Shown: positions 30,176 to 38,982 of the stretch, piece after piece
Layout: the number at the start of each line of letters is the position of its first letter
Position numbering within the stretch: position 1 is the first letter of the stretch
The notes under the pieces: model-generated
The model's database searches: none
Told to the model about the DNA's origin: nothing
What the model saw: the letters and a program-made list of their open reading frames with translations, nothing else
Position numbers and translations under genes: made by a program
Assembly (NCBI GenBank): GCA_003132165.1
Contig: PKWW01000067.1
Coordinates: 62,001-126,000, forward strand
Direction: 5' to 3'
Length of the DNA stretch: 64,000 nucleotides
Origin: Acidimicrobiaceae bacterium
GTDB lineage: Bacteria > Actinomycetota > Acidimicrobiia > Acidimicrobiales > RAAP-2

Positions 30176-31414
30176 CTAGTCGGATCCCGCGTACATGCCG
30201 GCGGTTGCTGGGAACATTGCTCTGGCGATCTTGAAGTTGGAGACGTCGGTGGTCCCGTCCGAATGCAAATTGATCAAGGCGTCGCGCATGTACTTCTCGA
30301 TGCCGACTTCGAGCATCGCCCCGTACCCTCCGTGCAACTCCATGGCGTTCTGGCACACGTTCACAATTTCGTGCGATGCGAAGACCTTGACCATGTTGCA
30401 CAGAGCGTCCGCATCAGGTGAACGTTCGTCGACGGCGAGCGCCGCGTGACGCAGTAACGCTGCAACCGCCTCCAGACGGGTGGCCATGTCGGCGATTCGC
30501 AGGGCCACCGCCTGATGCTTGATCAGGATCTTGCCGCCCTGGACTCGTTCGTGCACGAACTTGACCGTCTCTTCGTAGGCGCCCACGCCGATGCCCAGAC
30601 TCTTCGCCGCGACCAGGATCTTGCCGGGGCGGAAGTAAATGCCGGCCTTGGCGAGGGCGTCATCGCGTACGAGCAGGTGGTCAGCGGGCACTCGACAGTT
30701 CTCAAAGACGATCTCACCGTTGTTCATGAATCGACCGCCAATGGTCTCGTTGCAGTTCGTCACCTCTAGGCCCGGCGTCTCTCGTGGCACGAGGAAGCTC
30801 GACGTCCCCTTTTGCATACCGACCGCACTGTTGGTGTTGGCGTACACGACGTAGAGCGACGCGTCGAAGCCGTTGCTGATGAACTGCTTGCGGCCGTTGA
30901 TGACCCAATGATCGCCATCGAGGACCGCTTTGGTGTCCATGTTGATCTCGGGCACGTTATAAGGGAGCCACCGGTCTGAGGCACCGTGGGGTTCGGTGAG
31001 ACAGTGCGCCATGAGAAACTGCGGCTCGGCCATGTAGCGGGTGAACCAGTGCTCTTGCAATGACTCCGGAGCGAACTCGGCGATCAGCATCGAGATCTTC
31101 CAGTTCTGGACCAGTTTGTCGGCGAGTCCCGAGTCACCGCGGGCCAACTCCATGGCGATGACCGCCATGGTCTGGGACTGCGTGGCCGGGTCCAGTGTGA
31201 TGCCGCCGAATCGGTCCGGTACGCCGAGCGCGCGAAGCCCCGCCGCATCGGCCTGCTCGAGGATGTTGGGTGCGAGGCGATCCAAAGGGTCCATCTGCCA
31301 TTCACGCAAGCGATCGCTTTGAAGAAACGGGATGACGACGTGATCAACATACTGACGACAGGTGTCACGCATCATGCGTTGCTCTTCGGTCAGGTAGCGG
31401 TCCTGAAAATACAT
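30176..31414 (-). CDS. Acyl-CoA dehydrogenase family protein
   Basis: FAD enzyme of the acyl-CoA dehydrogenase fold, 412 residues from the ATG at 31414; 71 residues of the longest frame are dropped because they run through a region without family similarity. The FAD-binding block is in AHCLTEPHGASD (about 136-147), and the C-terminal helix has ELHGGYGAM (about 359-367). The Glu of the usual YEGT motif is replaced by D386 in HSDGTTD. A GAYEETVKF segment (E281/E282) sits where long-chain and isovaleryl-type enzymes carry their catalytic base. Substrate unknown. An aldehyde dehydrogenase lies upstream on the same strand. Confidence 0.86.
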   Translation of the reverse strand: MYFQDRYLTEEQRMMRDTCRQYVDHVVIPFLQSDRLREWQMDPLDRLAPNILEQADAAGLRALGVPDRFGGITLDPATQSQTMAVIAMELARGDSGLADKLVQNWKISMLIAEFAPESLQEHWFTRYMAEPQFLMAHCLTEPHGASDRWLPYNVPEINMDTKAVLDGDHWVINGRKQFISNGFDASLYVVYANTNSAVGMQKGTSSFLVPRETPGLEVTNCNETIGGRFMNNGEIVFENCRVPADHLLVRDDALAKAGIYFRPGKILVAAKSLGIGVGAYEETVKFVHERVQGGKILIKHQAVALRIADMATRLEAVAALLRHAALAVDERSPDADALCNMVKVFASHEIVNVCQNAMELHGGYGAMLEVGIEKYMRDALINLHSDGTTDVSNFKIARAMFPATAGMYAGSD

Positions 31415-31571
31415 ATGCCCCCCAGCGTTGTGCGTGACGTCATTGTCGCGAAGTGACCGTGCCACTCGAAGGTCAGCGTATTGTGGCGCGGAACTCGCCG
31501 CCGGGTAGTTGCTTGAATTCTTTTCAGCGTGTTCCGTCGATCTCCAACAAGTCCGAGACCAGCATTGTGAT

Positions 31572-33104
31572 TCAACTACGCGGTGGCCAGCCGGGTATTG
31601 CACCTCGGCCCGAGGGGAAGCGGACATTCTTCGCCCTCACGAATTCGTGCAAAGTCTCTGCTCCGTATTCGCGTCCGTAACCGCTGCCCTTCACACCTCC
31701 GAAGGGTGACCCGATGAAAGCGCGCCGGGTGTAGTTGTTAACGAACACCATGCCGACCTCGAGGCGCGGCGCCAGTTGCGCGGCCCTCACTTCGTCACGG
31801 GTGCAGATCGCCGCGGTGAGGCCGTAATCAGTGCCATTCGCGATCGCCACCGCCTCGTCGTCAGTGTCGTACCTCATGAGACAGGCCACCGGCCCGAAGA
31901 TCTCTTCCTGGGCCACGGTCATGCCCGGCTCGACGTCGCCGAGGACGACCGGCGCGACGAAGAACCCTTCGGCGAATGCCGGGTCGTCGGGTACGGTGCC
32001 TTGGTACAGCACTCGAGCTCCCTCCTCGACGCCGATCTTCGCGTACTGCATCACTCGCTCCTGCTGACGCGCGTCGACCAGAGGTCCTATATCGGTGGCG
32101 GGATCAAGGGGGTCGCCGACCACCAGTTTCGAGGTCTCCTCGACGAAGCGGCGCGCGAACTGTTCGTAAAGCGACCGGTGCACGAGGATGCGCGACGTCG
32201 ACGTGCATGCGGCACCCTGGTTGTAGAACATTCCCTCAATCGCAATAGCGATGGCCTGCTCGAGGTCGGCGTCATCGAGCACGATCAAGGCGTTCTTTCC
32301 GCCCAGCTCGAGCGTGACAAAGGTCACGTTCTTCGATGCCGTCTCCATTACCTTGCGCCCGGTGGCGGTTGCTCCGGTGAAAGAGACCCGCTCGACGCGC
32401 GGATGCGCCACCAATGCCGCTCCGGCACCGATACCGCCTACGGCGTTAATGACCCCGGGGGGCAATACTTCGTTGGCGATCTCAACGAGACGCATGACGG
32501 TGAGAGGGGCCTGCTCGCCGGGCTTGATCACCACGGTGTTGCCCGCCGCCAACGCGGGGGCGCACTTCTTCGAGAAGTGAATGGGAGGCCAGTTGAACGG
32601 AAGAATCGCCGCGACGACGCCGTAGGGCTCGTAGACGACTCGGGCCTCGACGAGACCCTGGTCGAGGATCTCTCCATGGATGTTTTCGGTGATGCCCGCG
32701 TAGTAATCGAAGCTCGAGTGGCTCGAGACCACGTCAACGCGCAGCGCATCGCGCTTGGGCTTGCCGACCTCACGCGCGCAAAGCTCAGCGAGTTCGTCGG
32801 CGTGCGCACGGATCCGCACCGCCACCTCGCGCATCAGGGCGCCGCGCTCTTTGGGGCCGACGTGGCGCCACACATCTTCGTACGCGCGACGCGAATCAAC
32901 GACGGCGCGGTCGACCATCGCGTCGTCCGCCGCGACCATCAGCGCTAGCAATTTGCCATTGACACCCTCGAGGACCTCGAATGTCGCCGCGTCGCCAGGA
33001 GCGACGAACGCTCCTCCGATGAACGCACCCCACACCGGCCGATCTCGAAGGAGCGCCGCTGACGAGCTCGGGCTCGCGCCGTCCATGTCTTGAGTCTGTG
33101 CCAT
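31572..33104 (-). CDS. Aldehyde dehydrogenase family protein
   Basis: NAD(P)-dependent aldehyde dehydrogenase, 510 residues. The nucleotide-binding block is ILPFNWPPIHF (about 167-177), FTGATATGRKV marks the Rossmann region, the general base is E266 in LELGGKN, and the nucleophile is C300 in NQGAACTSTSR. EEIFGPVACL and PFGGVKGSGYGREYG complete the pattern. It lies 157 bases upstream of the acyl-CoA dehydrogenase gene and could be cotranscribed with it, suggesting a degradative pathway that yields an acid. Specific substrate cannot be read from sequence. Confidence 0.92.
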   Translation of the reverse strand: MAQTQDMDGASPSSSAALLRDRPVWGAFIGGAFVAPGDAATFEVLEGVNGKLLALMVAADDAMVDRAVVDSRRAYEDVWRHVGPKERGALMREVAVRIRAHADELAELCAREVGKPKRDALRVDVVSSHSSFDYYAGITENIHGEILDQGLVEARVVYEPYGVVAAILPFNWPPIHFSKKCAPALAAGNTVVIKPGEQAPLTVMRLVEIANEVLPPGVINAVGGIGAGAALVAHPRVERVSFTGATATGRKVMETASKNVTFVTLELGGKNALIVLDDADLEQAIAIAIEGMFYNQGAACTSTSRILVHRSLYEQFARRFVEETSKLVVGDPLDPATDIGPLVDARQQERVMQYAKIGVEEGARVLYQGTVPDDPAFAEGFFVAPVVLGDVEPGMTVAQEEIFGPVACLMRYDTDDEAVAIANGTDYGLTAAICTRDEVRAAQLAPRLEVGMVFVNNYTRRAFIGSPFGGVKGSGYGREYGAETLHEFVRAKNVRFPSGRGAIPGWPPRS

Positions 33105-33238
33105 ACACGTCCCTTCTCACAAGGTGCGCAATCTGGCCCGGAATATTCTCCAGACCTCGATTGGGATTGGGCACATTCTAGGAATGGACCCGAGCGCCGT
33201 GGGGTCGAAAAGTTTTCACTCTCGCGGCGCCACGAGTC

Positions 33239-34150
33239 CTACTCGAGCGCACCTTCAACGACAAAACTCGGGAGCGAATCGAGGACGCTATCGAGATCGC
33301 CCGAGGGTAGGTACCGCTGACGTAACGCCAGCAGCGTCGCGATTGATGCGCGATCAACGATCCCACCGACGACAAGTCCGTTCGCTTTGTCACGCAAGCA
33401 GGCGTAATGGGCTCGTGCCTCGTCTTCGCTCAGGTCGAGGATCGACATGGCGGCGCCGACCACTTCGCTTTGCGCGCTCCCCGCCAATATTCCCTGGGAC
33501 GTTGCGAGCATGACCTCGGCGAAACGCCGCCGGGCGTCGAGAACCGTAGTCGAGTCGGAGTGCACTGCGGCGATCACGGTACCGAGATAGGGGCCCAACT
33601 CGGCCACCGAACTCACCAGCGTGCAGTTCGCCCTCACGGCGCGTAGTTCGTTTCCCGCGTTCAAGATGGTGGCCGCGCACTGGTTCGCGATGAGCGCCGT
33701 GGTGCGACGGGGTGTTGAACCTAGGGCTTCAGTCTCGTAGTCACCGCGCTGCAGCCCCGATCGTCGTAGCAATTCGTAGGCCACAAATGCGAACCCCGAA
33801 TTCGCGACATCGACTCCGACGACCCGTCCTCGAACCTCGTCGATGGCCTTCACTGAGGGCGCGAGGCAGAGTGATAGTCCAAGACCCCGGTCGACGGCGC
33901 TGATGATCTCTACAGGTATGAGCTGACCCAAGGGGTTCTGGGCCAGGAAACGATACGCAATGACGTTGTCCGGGCTGGTGATCGCGATGTCTAGCTCCCC
34001 CGCGACCAGCGAACTGAATTGGGCTGGCGACGATGTCACCGAGGACTCGCGAACATCGAGGCCGGCCTCGGCGAAAGCTCCGGACTCGTTGGCCAAGTGG
34101 ATGAGTAACGATTTTGTGAAGGTCCCGACGTGGAGCACCGTTGCGCGCAT
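33239..34150 (-). CDS. NMT1/SsuA-like solute-binding-fold protein without signal peptide
   Basis: Type II periplasmic-binding-protein fold of the NMT1/SsuA group, 303 residues from ATG 34150. The first strand is TVLHVGTFTKSLL, followed by AFAEAGLDVRE and SLVAGELDIAITSPDNVIAYR (split), the characteristic pattern of nitrate/sulfonate/thiamine-precursor binders. No hydrophobic leader or lipobox precedes it, either here or in the 32-residue longer frame. It therefore appears cytoplasmic, or the start is misread. No ABC permease of its class is adjacent; the polyamine operon upstream has its own binding protein. Function unknown. Confidence 0.65.
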   Translation of the reverse strand: MRATVLHVGTFTKSLLIHLANESGAFAEAGLDVRESSVTSSPAQFSSLVAGELDIAITSPDNVIAYRFLAQNPLGQLIPVEIISAVDRGLGLSLCLAPSVKAIDEVRGRVVGVDVANSGFAFVAYELLRRSGLQRGDYETEALGSTPRRTTALIANQCAATILNAGNELRAVRANCTLVSSVAELGPYLGTVIAAVHSDSTTVLDARRRFAEVMLATSQGILAGSAQSEVVGAAMSILDLSEDEARAHYACLRDKANGLVVGGIVDRASIATLLALRQRYLPSGDLDSVLDSLPSFVVEGALE

Positions 34151-34312
34151 CACGTCATGCTTGCACAGAAACCTCGCGCCTTGGGGCCGTACGGGGCACC
34201 ATGTCAGCCTCGACGGCCATCGACTCGTTGATCTCGCGTCGCTCACGGCGAATCACGCGCGGCACTGAGTTCTGCCCCGTTCACCGAGAACGATGTCAAC
34301 GAAACACCACGC

Positions 34313-35155
34313 TCAGTGCGTCAGTGAATCCTCGGTGTCCGCACGCTGCACGAGGTGGCGTCGGTTGAGAAACCCATTGCCAAAGGCGAGCAACAGTCCG
34401 ACCACGAAGATAAGCGTGCCGAAGCACAACACCTGGGGGGGCAGGCCAACTTTGGCGGCGCCGTAGACGAAGAGCGGGAAAGTGACCGTCGAACCCGCGA
34501 TGAACGAGGTGATGACGTAATCGTCGATCGACATGGCGAAGGCCAGTAGAAACGCCGCGAGCAGACCCGGCCACAGCAGCGGCAGCGTCACGCGATAGAA
34601 GGTCACCAGCGGATTGGCGCCGAGGTCGCGCGCCGCATCCTCAATCGACTGGTCCATGCCCGAAAGTCTCGCGCGCACCACCACGACGACGTAGGCGACA
34701 TTGAAGGCCACGTGGGCGATGAGGATCGTGAGCAGACCGGTGTTCAGGTTGATTGAGAGGAAGAACGACAGCGAGGCCGCGCCCACAACGATTGCCGGCG
34801 CGGCGATGTCGGCGAAGACGATCGCGGTGATCGAGCCCATGCCCCAGAACTTGTACCGGCCGAGTGCCATTGCGAGTGGAGTGCCGATCACGACTGATAT
34901 CAGCGACGAGATCACCGCCACCTCAATCGACACGATAAACGCATGGGTCAGTCCGTTCACCTGGCCGAGGTTGCGATACCAGTAAGTAGTGAACCCGTTC
35001 CAGGCGAACGTGATTCGACTCGTCGGCGCGTTGTTGAAGCTGTAGAGGACCATCACGAAGATCGGCACCGAGGTGACCACGATCACGAGCCAATAGAACA
35101 CCGCCAGCCACGGACTGCGCCTCGTGCGCTCAGGTTGACGGGTGACGAGCGACAT
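34313..35155 (-). CDS. potC: Polyamine ABC transporter permease PotC
   Basis: Inner-membrane permease, 280 residues with six predicted helices, the first at about 17-39. The coupling loop bears the EAA motif in IEDAARDLGANPLVTFYRVTLPLLWPG (split; about 173-199). RITFAWNGFTTYWY near the N-terminus is typical of PotC. Its start overlaps the potB stop by one base. It is the last gene of potA-potD-potB-potC. Together these import spermidine or putrescine. Confidence 0.9.
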   Translation of the reverse strand: MSLVTRQPERTRRSPWLAVFYWLVIVVTSVPIFVMVLYSFNNAPTSRITFAWNGFTTYWYRNLGQVNGLTHAFIVSIEVAVISSLISVVIGTPLAMALGRYKFWGMGSITAIVFADIAAPAIVVGAASLSFFLSINLNTGLLTILIAHVAFNVAYVVVVVRARLSGMDQSIEDAARDLGANPLVTFYRVTLPLLWPGLLAAFLLAFAMSIDDYVITSFIAGSTVTFPLFVYGAAKVGLPPQVLCFGTLIFVVGLLLAFGNGFLNRRHLVQRADTEDSLTH

Positions 35156-36072
35156 CAGACCAGGTTCTCGATGTTCTCGGTGCCGAAGATGCGCGCGTAG
35201 ATGAACATGATCACGCCGAGCATGAGCATCAGCATCGTCGACAGCGCGGCCGCGACATTGAACTGCTGGTTATTCAAGTACGCGTCCTGAATGGCCTGGC
35301 CGATCGTGTAGGTGTTGGCACCCCCCAACAGCGCCGAATTCACTGGGTCGCCCACGGTGCTGATGAAGACCAGCAGCACGCCTGCGAAGATACCCGCGCG
35401 CGACAGGGGCAGCACCGTCTTCAAAAAGGTCTGGCGACTGTTGGCGTAGAGATCGCGCGCCGCTTCAAGGATGCGAACGTCGATCCGCTCAAGCGCCACG
35501 TAGATCGGCAGCACCATAAACGCGAGGTTGTTGTAGACATCCCCGCCGATGACCGCGCCCGCGGTACCCAGGATGTGGAAGTTCGCCGACACGAGATGAA
35601 GGTGACGAAGGGTCGTGACGACGATTCCCTGATCAGCGAGCACGAACGCCCACATGTCGGTGCGGATGACGAACGAGATGAAGAACGAGATCAGCACGAG
35701 CAGCAGCAGCGAATTCTTCCAACGCGGACTCACGCGAAAAGCAATGTAGTACGCCATTGGATAGGCGATAAGGATGCAGAGAATTGTCGCCGACCCCCCG
35801 TAGATCAACGAACGGATGAAGAACGTCGTGTACGGGATGTCCGAGTGGACGAAGATCTGCGAATAGATGTGCCAGTTCCAGGTGAGCGTGTAGCCCTTTA
35901 CCGGATTGCCCGTCTCGAGCGAGACAATCAGCCCCGAGATGAGCGGAATGAGAAAGAACAACACCATCCAACCGACGCCGACCAGGCTCAGCCAGTACGG
36001 CGGACTGTGGCGCGATACCCATCGGCGAAGCGATCCGGGCTCTTTCGCAATGCGCGCCTGGATCGTGGTCAT
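35155..36072 (-). CDS. potB: Polyamine ABC transporter permease PotB
   Basis: Inner-membrane permease, 305 residues with six predicted helices beginning at about 28-50. The EAA loop is RILEAARDLYANSRQTFLKT (about 199-218), followed by VLPLSRAGI. SFFISFVIRTDMWAFVL is characteristic of PotB. It overlaps potD by four bases (ATGA) and potC by one base, so translation is coupled along the operon. Confidence 0.9.
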   Translation of the reverse strand: MTTIQARIAKEPGSLRRWVSRHSPPYWLSLVGVGWMVLFFLIPLISGLIVSLETGNPVKGYTLTWNWHIYSQIFVHSDIPYTTFFIRSLIYGGSATILCILIAYPMAYYIAFRVSPRWKNSLLLLVLISFFISFVIRTDMWAFVLADQGIVVTTLRHLHLVSANFHILGTAGAVIGGDVYNNLAFMVLPIYVALERIDVRILEAARDLYANSRQTFLKTVLPLSRAGIFAGVLLVFISTVGDPVNSALLGGANTYTIGQAIQDAYLNNQQFNVAAALSTMLMLMLGVIMFIYARIFGTENIENLV

Positions 36073-37325
36073 GACTCGATGATGGGGTTATAGGTGTCGT
36101 TCCACTGCTGGTACTCGTCATAGTCCTTGTAGACGTAGTACCCATGCGACACCGCATCGATGGACGCTGAGGGAAACACCAGCGGGCTGTTCGCGACGGT
36201 CGGGTCCTTCAGCACGTCCATGATGTACCGCTGGGCCTCTGGTACGGGGCAGACGTAGTTCACCCAGTTCTCCACGATGCCGGCGATCTTTGGCGTGTAA
36301 TAGAAGTTCATCCACTCGAGGGCGGAAACCGGGTTCTGGGCGCCGCGCAGAATCACCATGTTGTCGTGCCAGACGATCTGGCCCTCTTTGGGCACAACGA
36401 ACTTCAGGTGAGGATAACCCGACTGATTGGCTTGGAAGACGTCGCCCGACCACGCCTGGGTGATCCACGTATCGCCATTCTCCAGATGTTGGATGTAACT
36501 CTGGTCGTAGTACCCCGACACCAGTCGACGCTGCTTCTTCAGCCACTTGGTCGATTCCTGCCAGTCCTTAGGCGTCGAGACTTCGGGGTTCACTCCCATG
36601 TGCAAGAGCGCGGCGCAGCCGAGTTCAACGTTGTCGTTCATCATCCCGACGTGGCCGGAGAAGGCCGGATCGGCGAGGTCGTCGAAACTCGTTATCTCGC
36701 GATCGATGTACTTGGTGTTGTAGGCGATGCCCGTGAAACCGGTCTGCCACGTGACGCTGTGCTTGTTGCCCGGGTCGTAGTTGGGATTGCGTACGAGGTC
36801 ACTCGCGTACCTCTGGAAATTCGGCAACTTCGAGTGATCGAGTTCGACGAGGAAGTTGCTGTCGATCAGCTGCGTGAGGTTCCAGCCGTTGGTGAACACC
36901 GCCAGGTCGTAGCCCGTCGACTCGCCCGCTGCCAACTGCGGCTCGATGGTGGCGTAGAAGGGCTCGTTGTTCTGGATGACCGCCTCATAGTTGACCTTGA
37001 TGCCCGTCGCCTTGGTGAACAGCGCCAGCGACTGGGACCTGCCGTGTTCGGTGTCGATGTAGAGCGGCCAGTTCGCGAAGTTGAGCACGCCGGTCTTCCT
37101 CTGCTGCGCCCAGAAGGAATCCCAGTTGACGTCGCTGCCCTCACGGCTCGCCGAACCCGCGATGCCACAAGCGCCGAGCAGTGCGGAGAATCCGAGCAGA
37201 CCCGCACCGAGGCCCGCACTGCGGAGAAGTTCTCGACGCGGAAGACGTCGCTGGGTCAGGCCGCGAAAGAGCGCGGGGTCCATCGCGGACTCGACGCCTC
37301 GTCCGTCCGGTACTTCGCTCGTCAC
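36069..37325 (-). CDS. potD: Polyamine-binding lipoprotein PotD, Tat-type leader
   Basis: Extracytoplasmic substrate-binding protein of the PotD/PotF family, 418 residues. The leader has paired arginines (R30-R31 in LPRRELLR), a hydrophobic stretch and a lipobox LLGAC with C53, indicating a lipoprotein possibly exported by Tat. The mature part contains VLNFANWPLYIDTE, the typical beginning of PotD, and DLAVFTNGW. Acidic and aromatic residues that hold polyamines lie in the later TWQTGFTGIAYN region. Overlaps potA and potB by four bases each. Confidence 0.9.
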   Translation of the reverse strand: MTSEVPDGRGVESAMDPALFRGLTQRRLPRRELLRSAGLGAGLLGFSALLGACGIAGSASREGSDVNWDSFWAQQRKTGVLNFANWPLYIDTEHGRSQSLALFTKATGIKVNYEAVIQNNEPFYATIEPQLAAGESTGYDLAVFTNGWNLTQLIDSNFLVELDHSKLPNFQRYASDLVRNPNYDPGNKHSVTWQTGFTGIAYNTKYIDREITSFDDLADPAFSGHVGMMNDNVELGCAALLHMGVNPEVSTPKDWQESTKWLKKQRRLVSGYYDQSYIQHLENGDTWITQAWSGDVFQANQSGYPHLKFVVPKEGQIVWHDNMVILRGAQNPVSALEWMNFYYTPKIAGIVENWVNYVCPVPEAQRYIMDVLKDPTVANSPLVFPSASIDAVSHGYYVYKDYDEYQQWNDTYNPIIES

Positions 37326-38500
37326 GGGGCTTCGTCGTCCATGATGACGTCGGCGCTGGTTACCTCAGCGACGTCGCTCGGGGCGGGCAGCCAGAACCCA
37401 TGGGTCTCGCCCCACGTCACGGTCACACGATCACCCAGTCGAATATGGCGATCGTCGATGTTCTGTGCCACCACGTGAAGATGTCCACCCCAGGCGGTCT
37501 CGAACTCGTATTCCGAACTGGCGCCCAGGTAGGTAATCGTCGTCACCGTCGCGACGAGCCGGTTCGAACGAGACACGACCTCATCACCTTCAGCGTGGAT
37601 CGACATCTTCTCCGGGCGTACGCCGACCTGGGCGACCAGTTGGGGTGTTGATTCCATGGTGCCGGGTCTCGCGACGACGAGCGAGCCGTCCGGGAGTCGA
37701 AGCTCGCCGTGATCAAGGGTGACGGGCAGGAGATTGCAGGCACCCAGGAACTCGGCGACAAACTGGGTGGCCGGCTGGTCGTACACGCGCTGTGGAGCGC
37801 CGAGGTCCTCGTAACGACCCGCGCGCATGACTGCGAGGCGGTCGCCGAGGGCCATCGCTTCATCCTGATCGTGCGTCACGTAGAGAAAGGTGATGCCGAC
37901 TTCACGCTGAATCCGCTTGAGCTCGACCTGCATGGTCTTGCGAATTTTGGCGTCGAGCGCACCCATTGGCTCGTCGAGCAGCAGCACGCGCGGTCGGTTC
38001 ACGAGCGCTCTCGCCAACGCCACGCGCTGTTGCTGACCCCCCGACAATTGGGTCGAGGGGCGTCGACCGAATCCGCTGAGGCCGAGCAATTCGAGGTGTT
38101 CCTCGACCAGGCGGCCTATTTCGGACTTGTCGACGTTCTTGCGGCGCAGACCGAACGCCACGTTCTCAAAGACGTTGAGGTGGGGAAAGAGAGCGTATGA
38201 CTGGAACACCGTATTGATATCGCGCTTGTACGAAGGCGTCCACGTGATGTCCTCACCGCCGAGATAAATCTTGCCGCTCGTAGGTTTCTCGAACCCACCG
38301 AGCATGCGCAGCGTCGTCGTCTTGCCACACCCCGAGGGCCCGAGGAGAGCGAAAAATTCACCCGCAGCGAGCTCCAATGAGAGATCATCAACGGCCAACG
38401 AACCCTCAAACTCCTTCGTCAGATGCTCGAGGCGCACCGCCGCCGCGCCCTCTCCGGATTTTCTGACGCTCGAGCCTTCTTCTCTGTGCGCCGCTGCCAT
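37322..38500 (-). CDS. potA: Polyamine ABC transporter ATPase PotA
   Basis: ABC ATPase of 392 residues. Walker A GPSGCGKTT (about 54-62), Q loop QSYALFPHLNVF, signature QLSGGQQQRVALARAL, Walker B RVLLLDEPMGALD and the switch His in LYVTHDQDEA. A C-terminal TOBE domain follows (about 290-375). The first 20 residues are a poorly conserved charged tail. First gene of the potA-D-B-C operon, with a 135-base upstream space that ends in the tRNA-Arg gene. Confidence 0.92.
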   Translation of the reverse strand: MAAAHREEGSSVRKSGEGAAAVRLEHLTKEFEGSLAVDDLSLELAAGEFFALLGPSGCGKTTTLRMLGGFEKPTSGKIYLGGEDITWTPSYKRDINTVFQSYALFPHLNVFENVAFGLRRKNVDKSEIGRLVEEHLELLGLSGFGRRPSTQLSGGQQQRVALARALVNRPRVLLLDEPMGALDAKIRKTMQVELKRIQREVGITFLYVTHDQDEAMALGDRLAVMRAGRYEDLGAPQRVYDQPATQFVAEFLGACNLLPVTLDHGELRLPDGSLVVARPGTMESTPQLVAQVGVRPEKMSIHAEGDEVVSRSNRLVATVTTITYLGASSEYEFETAWGGHLHVVAQNIDDRHIRLGDRVTVTWGETHGFWLPAPSDVAEVTSADVIMDDEAP

Positions 38501-38635
38501 GATTACTCTCCCCGGTGCTCGAGTGGAACCTTATCTTCTCGCTGTCGGGGATTCCATGCCACGTGGGCAAGCGTCGCAGACGATTCAGGCGACCACATAA
38601 TCATGCCGCCAGCGCGATGGTCGTAGTCATTCCTT

Positions 38636-38712
38636 TGGTGCCCCCGGCAGGAGTCGAACCCGCAGCCTGACGGGTAGAAACCGTCTGCTCTATCCAGTTG
38701 AGCTACAGGGGC
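38636..38712 (-). tRNA. tRNA-Arg (TCT)
   Basis: Acceptor GCCCCTG (38712-38706) pairs with CGGGGGC including one G-T pair; the anticodon loop TTTCTAC gives anticodon TCT at 38678-38676; T arm GGGTTCGACTCC; encoded CCA at 38638-38636. Divergent from tRNA-His, 74 bases away. Confidence 0.94.
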
Positions 38713-38747
38713 GCACTTCCATCGTAGTGAACGAAGTCGTCGCTCTC

Positions 38748-38776
38748 TTGGAACGACTTGCTCGTTGTGCCATACT
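38748..38776 (+). promoter_or_regulatory. Promoter of tRNA-His
   Basis: TTGGAA at 38748-38753 and CATACT at 38771-38776 with a 17-base spacer, ending 10 bases before the mature tRNA 5' end. Geometry is that of a housekeeping sigma promoter; assigned by eye. Confidence 0.6.
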
Positions 38777-38786
38777 TGAAACGCTT

Positions 38787-38864
38787 GGTGGGCGTAGCTC
38801 AGTTGGTTAGAGCGCCAGGTTGTGGTCCTGGAGGTCGCGGGTTCGATCCCCGTCGCTCACCCCA
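38787..38864 (+). tRNA. tRNA-His (GTG)
   Basis: Acceptor GTGGGCG (38788-38794) pairs with CGCTCAC (38854-38860) with one G-T pair. The extra G at 38787 faces discriminator C at 38861, the hallmark of histidine tRNA. Anticodon loop TTGTGGT gives GTG. CCA is encoded at 38862-38864. Confidence 0.96.
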
Positions 38865-38982
38865 CGCAGCACCCCTCGCACTGTCCCGTGGCGGCGGTCG
38901 GCTTTGTATAGTCCGCACGACCGATTCTGCGTGACGTGTAGATTTCCACCTGTGGACGCACGCTCGTCCTAAAGGGGGACCA

